From the NCBI RefSeq assembly GCF_029369745.1, contig NZ_CP120210.1:2294001-2358000 (forward strand): 64,000 nucleotides of DNA. Direction: 5' to 3'. Below the pieces are notes generated by a model. It was not told the DNA's origin. It saw only the letters and a program-made list of their open reading frames with translations, and did no database searches. Source of the DNA: Amycolatopsis sp. QT-25 (GTDB taxonomy: Bacteria; Actinomycetota; Actinomycetes; Mycobacteriales; Pseudonocardiaceae). Made by a program: the position numbers and the translations under genes. Positions 16,826-24,999 of the stretch are shown here, one piece after another; position 1 is the stretch's first letter, and every line of letters starts with the position of its first letter.

Positions 16826-17700
16826 CCCCACACCCGCCGTGGGCCGTACGTTTCCGACCCCACCTCGTCGGCGTCGAACCGGTCCCGCACGTACAGGCGT
16901 GGACGTGGGACGGCAGCGCTGTCGAGACTGAACGCGACGAAACACACCACGTCATCAGTGATACGTACGTGCAACTCGCAGTTTCCTCGACGGTGGCGGA
17001 CCAGGCCGGGTGCGCCACGTACCGGCGCGGTCCACTGCGGGTTGCAGAAGGTAGCCAGCACCGCCCGACGTGCGTCCGACGCTCCGTCGCAGACCGCCCG
17101 AGACCGTGGTCGGCGAGCTGGTGGACCCATCGCTTGCCCACCTACGGGACACCACAGACGATCCGTGGGGTGGCGTAGCCGAGCAGGTAGCCCATTATGG
17201 CGTGCTGGAGTTCCTGCGCTTCGTGCGCGGAGACCCGCCAGTGCTCGGCGTTCGGGATCAGGTCGCTCAAAGAACGATTCCCCTGGGTGACACTCACGTC
17301 CTCGATGTCGCGTTTTCGGCGCGCTGCGGGTCCACGACGGTGCAAGCGGCGCCGGCCGCCGGGGGGCCGGGGCATTCGAGTTCGCCTTTGCAGGAAGGAG
17401 GATCCGGGCGATCGCCGGTTCACCGCCCTCCGTGGAGCCAGGGTTCGGATGACGATTCCGGCCACACTGCCTCGGAATTGCGGGGAGTCGCGAATCACCA
17501 CGAGCGCCTGTCTCCCGGTCACTCACATGGCGCTACAAGGGCAAGTCGATCTGTGCGAGTATGACGGCAAACGATCTGGTATGGGGGTCGGCACTGGGGT
17601 AGGAGGTTCTCGCTCCGGCGGCTAGCGAGTAGCGCCGGGGTCGACTATTCATGCTCTCTGCCAAGCCCGTGATTTCAGCTGATGAGAGCGGGGTCGAACC
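16826..17700. other. 875-base stretch without an assignable gene
   Basis: Coherent-looking minus-strand pieces exist, for example SDLIPNAEHWRVSAHEAQEL and QHAIMGYLLGYATPRIVCG (about 17145-17280), and NCELHVRITDDVVCFVAFSL (about 16920-16980). They lie in different frames. This looks like one or more frameshifted genes of unknown family between the IS element and the NRPS cluster, which would fit an unstable cluster boundary. Confidence 0.35.
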
Positions 17701-18681
17701 ATGGTCTCACCGTATAACGACGATTTGACCTCAATTACCGTTTTCGCGGTGCCGGTCGACCTTATTTACCGTGGTGATTCCCCTCGCCTGGCCGGTGAAG
17801 ACGGTGACCACGTGCGAACACTGGCGGACTCTGATTCGGGATTTCCACCCATTGTGGTACATCGAGCGAGTATGCGGGTGATCGATGGGATGCACCGGCT
17901 CCAGGCCGCCATCCTGAGTGGCCGGACCACTATCGATGTTCGCTATTTCGACGGCGACGACGACGCCGCGTTTCTCCTCGGTGTGGAATTGAATGTCATG
18001 CACGGGATGCCGCTCACCCTCGGCGACCGGACGGCGGCCGCGCGGCGCATCCTCGTCGCGCATCCGGAGTGGTCCGATCGCATGATAGCCTCGTCCACCG
18101 CGCTTGCGACCAGAACCGTCAGGACCATTCGAAGTCGTTCGAGTGGAGAAGAGGCGCAGTCGAACGTCCGGGTCGGGCGCGATGGGCGGGTGCGGCCGGT
18201 CAACAGCGCGGCCGCGCGTCGCCTGGCGGGCCGCCTCCTGGTCGAGAGTCCGAACGCTTCGCTGCGGGAGATCGCGAGAGCCGTGGGTGTGGCACCGTCG
18301 ACCGTCCACGATGTCCGGACACGAATCCGTTCCGGTCAAGACCCCGTGCCGCCCGGACAGCGCGAATCGCCGAAACCAGTGGTAAAGCGCAGGCCCGCGC
18401 CGCCGAAGCGGGCCGATCCTGCGGAGCGGTTGCATTCACTGGAGCGGTTGCGCAGAGATCCTTCGCTGCGTTTCACCGAGGCCGGCCGAACTCTGCTGAA
18501 ATGGCTCGACCGTCATCTGGCGATGATGGAATCGTGGAATCAGATCGTGGACCAGGTGCCGGTGCATTGTGCGGAATCAATAGCCGAACTGGCCTACGAA
18601 AACGCCGAAGATTGGCGCGAACTCGCCGCAAATGTCGCCGAGCGAGGCAAGGTGTCCTGGCGGGGTTCGAGCGTAAGGTGA
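17701..18681 (+). CDS. StrR-family pathway-specific activator
   Basis: The 326-residue protein has the ParB-like N-terminal domain of StrR/Tei15*/Bbr/NovG regulators (VFAVPVDLIYRGDSPRLAGE, FPPIVVHRASMRVIDGMHRL, ELNVMHGMPLTLGDRTAAAR). A helix-turn-helix follows (SLREIARAVGVAPSTVHDVR near residues 185-205). The C-terminal part (SLRFTEAGRTLLKWLDRHLA) also fits the family. Such proteins activate antibiotic clusters by binding GTTCGACTG-N11-CAGTCGAAC-like sites. One near-perfect site lies inside this gene and a weaker one at 10.5 kb. It stands at the left edge of the NRPS cluster and is its most likely activator. Confidence 0.92.
   Translation: MVSPYNDDLTSITVFAVPVDLIYRGDSPRLAGEDGDHVRTLADSDSGFPPIVVHRASMRVIDGMHRLQAAILSGRTTIDVRYFDGDDDAAFLLGVELNVMHGMPLTLGDRTAAARRILVAHPEWSDRMIASSTALATRTVRTIRSRSSGEEAQSNVRVGRDGRVRPVNSAAARRLAGRLLVESPNASLREIARAVGVAPSTVHDVRTRIRSGQDPVPPGQRESPKPVVKRRPAPPKRADPAERLHSLERLRRDPSLRFTEAGRTLLKWLDRHLAMMESWNQIVDQVPVHCAESIAELAYENAEDWRELAANVAERGKVSWRGSSVR
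18137..18165 (+). promoter_or_regulatory. StrR-type operator inside the strR-like coding region
   Basis: GTTCGAGTG (18137-18145), an 11-base spacer, then CAGTCGAAC (18157-18165). This matches 17 of 18 consensus half-site positions with the right spacer. Its position inside the regulator gene suggests feedback control of strR itself or a switch for the downstream NRPS gene. I recall that Streptomyces griseus strR also carries an internal StrR site. Confidence 0.65.
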
Positions 18682-18744
18682 ACCGAAGGGCAACGAAAAC
18701 GACCGCCACACCTTGCTCGCCTGTTTCCGTTTCGTTAGGGGCCG

Positions 18745-21327
18745 ATGGTGGAATCAGCCGATTCGCGAACCGAATGTCTGCACGAGTTCGTCCGCGCACA
18801 CGCGGAAAAGACGCCGGACGCCGTCGCCGTCGTGCATCAGGGCAGCTGGCTGACCTACCGTGAACTCGACCGCCGGTCCGCGTTGATCGCCGCGCACCTC
18901 CAGGCCGAGGGAGTGGTGCTGGAGTCGATCGTCGGCATCTTCCTGGACCGGACGCCTGAGCTCGTCATCGCCATTGTCGCGGTCCTGCGCGCCGGTGCCG
19001 CTTACCAGCCGCTGGATCCGTCCTACCCGAAGGCCAGGCTGGAGTTCATGGTCGACGACGCGCAGCCGTCGATAGTGCTCACAGACCGGGAACACGCCGG
19101 GACGATCGACTGCGGGGACAGCGCACTGCTGATCATCGATGAACTCGACCTCGGCGCGGCGGCACCCCGTCCGCCGCTGCGCACTCCCGACGTGCACCCG
19201 GACAATGTCGCCGTCGTGCTCTACACCTCGGGGTCGACCGGGCGCCCGAAAGGCGCGTGCCTCACCCACCGCGGTTTCGTCGGACTGCTGAAGAAGCCGA
19301 ACTTCGTGGACCTGGGCTCGGACGACCGGATCGCCCAAGTATCGAGCCCGTCCTTCGACGCCGGGTCGCTGGAGATCTGGGCGATGCTGGTGCACGGCGG
19401 GGGAGTGGTGATGATCCCGATCCGGACCGTGCTCGACCCGGTCGCGCTGCTGGCGGAGGTCGCCGCACACCGGATCACCGTGCTGGCCTTGACCAGCGCG
19501 CTGATCAACCAGCAGAGCTACCATCCGCCGATCGGCCAGTCCGCGTTGCGGTGGCTGCTCTTCGGCGGCGAAGCGATCAATCCGCAGGCCGTGCGGTCCC
19601 TGCGCGAATCAGGGTTCCGCGGCCGCGTTTCGCATATGTACGGTCCGACGGAAACCTCGGTTTTCGCGACCTTCGAACCGATTCCGCGCACCGTGGACGG
19701 CGTCGGCCGGGTGCCGATCGGCAGACCGGTGTGCGGGAGTGAACTGTACTTGCTCGACGACCGGTTCCGTCCCGTTCCGGTCGACATCCCCGGTGAGGTG
19801 ACGATCGGCGGGGATCGGCTCGCGCGGGCGTACCTTGGCTCGCCGCGGCTGACCGCCGACCGGTTCCGGCCCAATCCCTTCCCCCATCGCGCGGGTGGGC
19901 GCGCCTACCGCACCGGTGACCTCGCCCGCTATCTGCCGGACGGCCGGATCGACTTCCTCGGCCGGATGGATCGGCAGGTGAAGGTCCGCGGTTACCGGAT
20001 CGAGCCGGGGGAGGTCGAGGCCGCACTCGCAGCGCTTCCCGGGGTGATGGCCGCGGTGGTGCGGGTGCATCGGATCGGGAGCGAACCGGCTTCGCTGGTG
20101 GGTTATGTGGTACCACAGGCCGGGGAACTCCTCGAAGCGCAATCAGTGCGCGCGGCCGCCGGCGAGTACCTTCCGCCGCATATGGTGCCTTCGGTGATCA
20201 TGGTGCTCGAGCATGTTCCGCTGACCCCCAACGGGAAGGTCGACGTCGCGCGGTTGCCGGCACCGACGCGGCGTGACGACACCACGGGGGCGTTCCGCAA
20301 ACCGGAGACGAAGGCCGAGAAGGTGGTCGCCGAGCTGTGGCAGGAGTTGCTCGGCCTCGATCAGGTGGCAGCCACCGACGACTTCTTCGCGATCGGCGGG
20401 CATTCCCTGCTGGCCGTGCGGATGATGGACCGCCTGGCCGAACTGACCGAGGTCGAGTTGTCGATCGGAGCGTTGTTCACCAGCGCCACGGTCAGCGGCC
20501 TCGCCGCCCGGATCGATGCGGGCACAGGCACCGCGCGGGCGGAAGGTGGATTGCGACGGCTGCGCCCCGGCACCGGTGAGCGAACGCTGGTGCTCGTGCA
20601 CCCGGTCGGCGGGAGCATCTACTCATACGGGCCACTGGCCGAGGCACTCGATCCCGCGGTCGAACTGCTCGCCTTCGAGGCGCTGGTCGCGGACGACTGT
20701 TCGTTGCAGGAGCTGGCGGACCGCTACCTGGACGAACTGATGGAGCAAGTGGGTACGCGTCCGGTACTGCTCGGCGGATGGTCGGTGGGCGGGGTGATCG
20801 CCCACGAGATCGCCCGGCTCTGGGAGCATCGGCGCGGATCACCGCCGCCAGTGCTGCTGATCGATTCCGCGATGCCCGCCACCGCCGTCCGTCCGGGCCG
20901 GGCCGAGGCGGAACTCCTCTTCGTCGAGGACCTGTTGCGCAGCGTCGGTGAAGTGCCGGATCCGGTCGAGCCGTTGTTCGACGGCCGTCCGTTTCCGGAG
21001 GTGGTGTCCGACCTCTTGGAACGCCTTCGCGGCAATGTCGCCCTGGGTGGCGTGCGCGCCGAGGACGCGCTGGCCCGGTTCGACATCTTCCACTGGCTCT
21101 ACCAAGCCGTGCACCGCCATGAACCGCGGGCCTACAGCGGAAACGCCTACCTGCTGCGCGCGAAACACCACAGAGACGCCGCCGACCGCGATTGGCACGA
21201 CGTGTGCGGATCGCTGCAAGTGCACGACCTCGCGGCCGATCACTACTCGATACTCGCGGAGCCCACCGTGCGGTTCGTGGCGAGCACCGCGAGTTCGGTG
21301 CTCGCGGCCCTGCCCGCAACCGGATAG
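18745..21327 (+). CDS. NRPS termination module: A-PCP-TE
   Basis: This 860-residue protein activates one amino acid, holds it on a carrier and releases the finished chain. The adenylation domain spans about residues 10-500 (LYTSGSTGRPKG near 158, SFDAGSLEIW near 203, YGPTETS near 297, TGDLARY, NGKVD). The carrier domain has FFAIGGHSLLA (Ser near 550) and the C-terminal thioesterase has GGWSVGG (Ser near 678). By hand alignment the specificity code reads DALALGMVFK, which looks like a hydrophobic-residue pocket, perhaps Leu-like; this is a weak prediction. It lacks a condensation domain, which fits the C domain dangling at the end of the 29.6-34.2 kb protein. ATG 18745 follows an AGGGG site. 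Confidence 0.92.
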   Translation: MVESADSRTECLHEFVRAHAEKTPDAVAVVHQGSWLTYRELDRRSALIAAHLQAEGVVLESIVGIFLDRTPELVIAIVAVLRAGAAYQPLDPSYPKARLEFMVDDAQPSIVLTDREHAGTIDCGDSALLIIDELDLGAAAPRPPLRTPDVHPDNVAVVLYTSGSTGRPKGACLTHRGFVGLLKKPNFVDLGSDDRIAQVSSPSFDAGSLEIWAMLVHGGGVVMIPIRTVLDPVALLAEVAAHRITVLALTSALINQQSYHPPIGQSALRWLLFGGEAINPQAVRSLRESGFRGRVSHMYGPTETSVFATFEPIPRTVDGVGRVPIGRPVCGSELYLLDDRFRPVPVDIPGEVTIGGDRLARAYLGSPRLTADRFRPNPFPHRAGGRAYRTGDLARYLPDGRIDFLGRMDRQVKVRGYRIEPGEVEAALAALPGVMAAVVRVHRIGSEPASLVGYVVPQAGELLEAQSVRAAAGEYLPPHMVPSVIMVLEHVPLTPNGKVDVARLPAPTRRDDTTGAFRKPETKAEKVVAELWQELLGLDQVAATDDFFAIGGHSLLAVRMMDRLAELTEVELSIGALFTSATVSGLAARIDAGTGTARAEGGLRRLRPGTGERTLVLVHPVGGSIYSYGPLAEALDPAVELLAFEALVADDCSLQELADRYLDELMEQVGTRPVLLGGWSVGGVIAHEIARLWEHRRGSPPPVLLIDSAMPATAVRPGRAEAELLFVEDLLRSVGEVPDPVEPLFDGRPFPEVVSDLLERLRGNVALGGVRAEDALARFDIFHWLYQAVHRHEPRAYSGNAYLLRAKHHRDAADRDWHDVCGSLQVHDLAADHYSILAEPTVRFVASTASSVLAALPATG

Positions 21328-21343
21328 CGCACCGGGAACGCTC

Positions 21344-22447
21344 ATGATCGGAGACTCATCGATGGCCGTTGGACACCAGGCTCCGGCCGGGCCGGGCCCC
21401 CTTTCGATGGACGACCTCACCCCCATTCTGTTCGGCCACGCGGCCTTCCAGTATCTCAACGCCGGATGCCGCCTCGGCCTCTTCCGGCTCCTGCACGAAA
21501 CTCCCGACGTGCCGAAGAAACAGATCGGCATCGATCTCGGTCTGGATGAGCGGGCGACGGACGTGCTGTTGCTGGGCACGACCTCGCTTCGGTTGACGTC
21601 GGTCCGTAACGACACCTACCGTAACGCGTCGGTGTTGAACGACTTGTTCGTTTCGGGGCAATGGGAGGCGTTCACCAGCGTGGTGGACTTCGAATCCGAC
21701 ATCGTCTACGAAAGCCAGGCCGACTTCGTGGAATCACTGCGCCACAACACCAATGTGGGACTGCGGAGAATTCGCGGCGTCGGAAGGGACCTCTACCAGC
21801 GACTGGCCGAGAACCCTCCGCTGGAACGGACCTTCTACCGGTACATGCGTTCCTGGTCGGAGTGGTCCCAGCCGTTGCTGCTGGAGGCGGTCGACTTCGG
21901 CGAGGTCGGTACCCTCCTCGATGTCGGCGGAGGCGACGCGGTCAACGCCATCGCGCTCGCGCGGGCTTATCCGCGAATGAACATCACCGTGCTCGAGATA
22001 CCGGCCACCGAATCGATCGCTCGCCAGCGGATCAGGGACAGCGGCCTGGATGATCGGATCACGGTTCGCGCAGGTGACATGTTCGCGGATCCCTTCCCCG
22101 GCGACATGGACTGTGTTCTGTTCGCGCACCAGCTGGTGATCTGGAACGCGGAGCAGAACGTGCGGTTGCTGCGCAACGCCCACCAGGCCCTGCGCCCCGA
22201 CGGCAGGGTGGTGATCTTCAGCTCGATGTCCGGTGACGCCGGCGACGGCCCGCTGATGGCCGCGCTCGACAGCGTGTACTTCGCCGCTCTTCCCGCCGAG
22301 GGCGGCATGATCTACTCCTGGTCGCAGTACCGGCAATGGCTCGCCACCGCCGGATTCGGCGAAGCCGCCACCGCCTCCGGCGACCGATGGACACCGCACG
22401 GACTCCTGGTCGCGGGCAAACGGTCCACCGGAGGCGTCGATGTCTGA
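21344..22447 (+). CDS. SAM-dependent methyltransferase (PF00891-like, SfmM2-like family)
   Basis: The product has about 367 residues. The N-terminal dimerisation part is LTPILFGHAAFQYLNAGCRL and the SAM site is LLDVGGGDAVNAIALARAYP, with LEIPATES and AGDMFADPFPGDMDCVLFAH after it. The C-terminal ALDSVYFAALPAEGGMIYSW recalls a family that includes the tyrosine C-methyltransferase SfmM2 of saframycin biosynthesis. That link is from memory and the substrate is unproven. The start is ATG 21344; ATG 21362 with a GGAG site is an alternative. Its end overlaps the next methyltransferase gene by eight bases, so both are co-translated. Confidence 0.8.
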   Translation: MIGDSSMAVGHQAPAGPGPLSMDDLTPILFGHAAFQYLNAGCRLGLFRLLHETPDVPKKQIGIDLGLDERATDVLLLGTTSLRLTSVRNDTYRNASVLNDLFVSGQWEAFTSVVDFESDIVYESQADFVESLRHNTNVGLRRIRGVGRDLYQRLAENPPLERTFYRYMRSWSEWSQPLLLEAVDFGEVGTLLDVGGGDAVNAIALARAYPRMNITVLEIPATESIARQRIRDSGLDDRITVRAGDMFADPFPGDMDCVLFAHQLVIWNAEQNVRLLRNAHQALRPDGRVVIFSSMSGDAGDGPLMAALDSVYFAALPAEGGMIYSWSQYRQWLATAGFGEAATASGDRWTPHGLLVAGKRSTGGVDV

Positions 22448-23456
22448 CGGATCGAATGCGGACGGCGAACTCGCGCGGGAACTCTTCAACGGCTTCATCG
22501 GCAGTCACGTCCTGTACGCGCTGATCACCACCGGCGTGCTCGACCAGCTCGCGGAGCGAGAAGGGGCGGCCGTTGTCGGCGAGCTGGCGCGGCGCGGTGA
22601 CTGCTCGCTGCGGTTGCTGTCGGCACTGCTCAAGGCCGCGAACCGACTGGGAATCGTCCGGTACCGGCCGCAGGGAGATACCGTCGAACTCACCGCGGGC
22701 GGTCGGCAGGCGCATCGCCTGCGGGGTTACTTCACGGCTTCGGTAGGCGGCTTCGGCGATGTTTTCCGGAATTTGGACGCTCTCGCGCTCGGCAGGGAGA
22801 AATTCGGCGAATCGATCGATCAGGACGGCAGGCTCACCGCAGTCGGGTGTGCCCAGAACTGGAGTTTCCAGCAAGCCATCTTCGACCGGGCGACCGAGCG
22901 GATCGACTACCGGCACGTGCTCGACCTCGGCTGTGGGGCGGGCGTGCGGCTGGTGCATCTGCTGCGCCGGAATCCGCACGCCCGTGGCACCGGTATCGAC
23001 CGCAGCCCGGAGGCGTGTGCTCTGGCCCGGGACCGTGCCCACGTCATGGGTGTCGGGGACCGCGTCACGATCGTGCAGGCGGATGTCGGCGAGATCGTGA
23101 CCGGGCCCGACGGGTGTCCCGGCCTTCTCGACGTCGACCTGGCGACTTCCTACTTCGTGCTGCACCATTTCATGCAGTCGCGGGCAGGCGGCGTCGATTT
23201 CCTGAAATCGCTGGCCGTTGCCCTGCCGGGATGCGACCATTTCGTCTTCGCGGACGGCTTCGCCGAGCCGGAGGAAGCACGGGGGAGCCCGCCCTTGTTC
23301 ACCCTCGCGTACGAATTGTTCCATGAATTCACCGATGTGGCTTTGGTGACGCACCGGCGGCAATGCGAGCTGTTCGAACAAGCGGGTTATCTCGTCGAGC
23401 AGGACCTGGGTTTCGGGCACCCGCTGGAGCACCTCTTCGTGTTGCGACGAAGTTGA
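22440..23456 (+). CDS. SAM-dependent methyltransferase
   Basis: This 338-residue class I methyltransferase has a winged-helix N-terminus (ELFNGFIGSHVLYALITTGV, then CSLRLLSALLKAANRLGIVR). The SAM-binding core is HVLDLGCGAGVRLVHLLRRN, with IDRSPEACALARDRA and IVQADVGEIV after it. The ATG at 22440 lies inside the end of the preceding gene. Two consecutive methyltransferases suggest sequential methylation of one building block or of the peptide. Whether the target is O, N or C cannot be read from sequence. Confidence 0.8.
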   Translation: MSDGSNADGELARELFNGFIGSHVLYALITTGVLDQLAEREGAAVVGELARRGDCSLRLLSALLKAANRLGIVRYRPQGDTVELTAGGRQAHRLRGYFTASVGGFGDVFRNLDALALGREKFGESIDQDGRLTAVGCAQNWSFQQAIFDRATERIDYRHVLDLGCGAGVRLVHLLRRNPHARGTGIDRSPEACALARDRAHVMGVGDRVTIVQADVGEIVTGPDGCPGLLDVDLATSYFVLHHFMQSRAGGVDFLKSLAVALPGCDHFVFADGFAEPEEARGSPPLFTLAYELFHEFTDVALVTHRRQCELFEQAGYLVEQDLGFGHPLEHLFVLRRS

Positions 23457-23478
23457 CCACACCGAGTAGTGTCGACCC

Positions 23479-24231
23479 ATGACCGATGCGAACGGTGCGA
23501 TCCCGGTAATCATGGTGGCCAGCGGCAAAGGCGGGGTGGGCAAGAGCAGTGTGGCGATCGCGGTGGCACGGATGCTGCGCGACGCGGGCCGCCGGGTGGG
23601 GCTGATCGACGCCGATCTCGACGGCCCCGATCTTCCCCGGCTGCTGGGGTTGCGCCGGGACGCACCGGCGAAATCGGTCGTCGTGGCCAACTGGGTGCGC
23701 CCGAGCCGCGGTTCCGATCTGGAGGCCATGAAAGTCGAGGGGTTGAAGGTCGCTTCCGTGGGTTTCCTGCTTGCGGGCGACCAAGGTTTCGCCGTGGGCG
23801 CGCAGTTCGGGGACCTCATGCTGGCCCGGTTGATCAAAGACACCGACTGGGGCGAGGTGGACGTCTTCGTCGTCGACATGCCGCCGGGAACGGGTTCGGT
23901 GCAGCAGTCGTTGCTGGGCATGGTGAACGCCGTCGGCGTGCTGCTGGTGGTGACCCCCGCGGAGATCGCTCACCTGGACTCCGGGCGTGCCTTGACGGTG
24001 CTTCGTGGCGCTCAAGCGGAGATCCTCGGCGGCGTGGAAAACATGGCGTACCTGGAGTGCCCCGGCTGCGGTGAACGCACTGGTCTGCACCCCGGTGTGC
24101 CCGAGGAGCGCACCATTTGGTCGCGAGGCGTCCCCAAACTCGCCAGTCTCCCGTTCCGTCCGGACGCGGCGGTCACCCCCGAATCCCTGGCCGGTGTGCT
24201 GCCGGTGCTGGAGAAGTACTTAGCCAAGTGA
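23479..24231 (+). CDS. Mrp/NBP35-type P-loop ATPase
   Basis: The 250-residue protein starts with a deviant Walker A (IMVASGKGGVGKSSVAIAVA) and has the DADLDGPDLPRLLG and VDVFVVDMPPGTGS motifs of the Mrp/ApbC family. The C-terminal CPGCGERTG supplies the CxxC that holds a shared [4Fe-4S] cluster in Mrp dimers. Family members deliver iron-sulfur clusters to other proteins. In this cluster no obvious Fe-S enzyme is seen, so its client is open. The gene is 22 bases after the methyltransferases on the same strand. Its 3' end overlaps the convergent thioesterase gene by 12 bases. Confidence 0.85.
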   Translation: MTDANGAIPVIMVASGKGGVGKSSVAIAVARMLRDAGRRVGLIDADLDGPDLPRLLGLRRDAPAKSVVVANWVRPSRGSDLEAMKVEGLKVASVGFLLAGDQGFAVGAQFGDLMLARLIKDTDWGEVDVFVVDMPPGTGSVQQSLLGMVNAVGVLLVVTPAEIAHLDSGRALTVLRGAQAEILGGVENMAYLECPGCGERTGLHPGVPEERTIWSRGVPKLASLPFRPDAAVTPESLAGVLPVLEKYLAK

Positions 24232-24999
24232 GGAGCGGTCGGCGGCGAACGCGTCCAGGTCGGCGCCGAGGGTGGTGGCCAGTTCCCGCAGCACGTGGTG
24301 AGCCGACTGATCGGGGAACGAGTGGTCCCCCGGCAGCAGGCGCACAGTGCATCGCGCTGTGGTTTCACTTTCCCACAAGGCCAAAGTGGATAGCGTGACG
24401 TGGTCGTCCTGCCGTCCGCCGAGCACCAGTATCGGGCAGCGCAGTGGTGTTCTGCGCTCGTACGCGTAGCTTCCGGCGAGGGCGAAATCGGCTGCGGCCG
24501 ACGGGAGGATCAGGCGCAACGCGTCGGGATCGCCGAACACACTCCGGGGTATCGTGCCGAGTGCACGCAGGTGCCGGAGGAGTTCGGCCGGGCCGGGCGG
24601 CACCGCAGTCGGCGTTTCTGCTGAGTGCGGGGGTGGGGACGCGGCCACGACGAGCCGGATGACTGTATGTTCGTCGCGGTGCAGCCGGTGCGCGAGCTCG
24701 AAGGCAACCAGCGCACCCAGGCTGTGTCCGAACAGGGCCAGAGGTCGGCCATCGGGCGGGCCGACGGCCGCGGCCAGGCTGTCGATCAGGGGCGGGAAAC
24801 TGGTGTAGCCGCGCTCGCGCAAACGGGTCTCGCGGCCCGGCAGCCGAACCGGCCGAACCTCGATCCGGGGGCCCAGTGCCGCGGACCAGCCGCGGTAGGT
24901 CCTCGGTCCGGATGCCGCGGCGGGGAAGCAGAGCAGCTTGCCCTCACCGGGCACCGTCGCCGGAGGGCAGGCGAACCAGTCGGCGAAGTCCGCCTTCAC
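24220..24999 (-). CDS. Type II (proofreading) thioesterase
   Basis: This 259-residue alpha/beta hydrolase has the TEII signatures GKLLCFPAAASGPRTYRGW, RPVRLPGRETRLRERGY and LALFGHSLGALVAFELAH (nucleophile Ser in GHSLG near residue 92). The late catalytic His is in LPGDHSFPD. Such enzymes clear stalled or misprimed acyl groups from NRPS carriers. Its start overlaps the stop of the upstream ACAD-A-PCP gene (24996-24999), so it is co-translated with it and may serve that carrier in particular. Confidence 0.93.
   Translation of the reverse strand: MKADFADWFACPPATVPGEGKLLCFPAAASGPRTYRGWSAALGPRIEVRPVRLPGRETRLRERGYTSFPPLIDSLAAAVGPPDGRPLALFGHSLGALVAFELAHRLHRDEHTVIRLVVAASPPPHSAETPTAVPPGPAELLRHLRALGTIPRSVFGDPDALRLILPSAAADFALAGSYAYERRTPLRCPILVLGGRQDDHVTLSTLALWESETTARCTVRLLPGDHSFPDQSAHHVLRELATTLGADLDAFAADRSSLG

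Noticed and set aside
17637..17700. GGTCGAC and GGTCGAAC before the strR-like gene as an autoregulatory site
   Set aside because: The two halves are about 50 bases apart, far from the N11 spacing.
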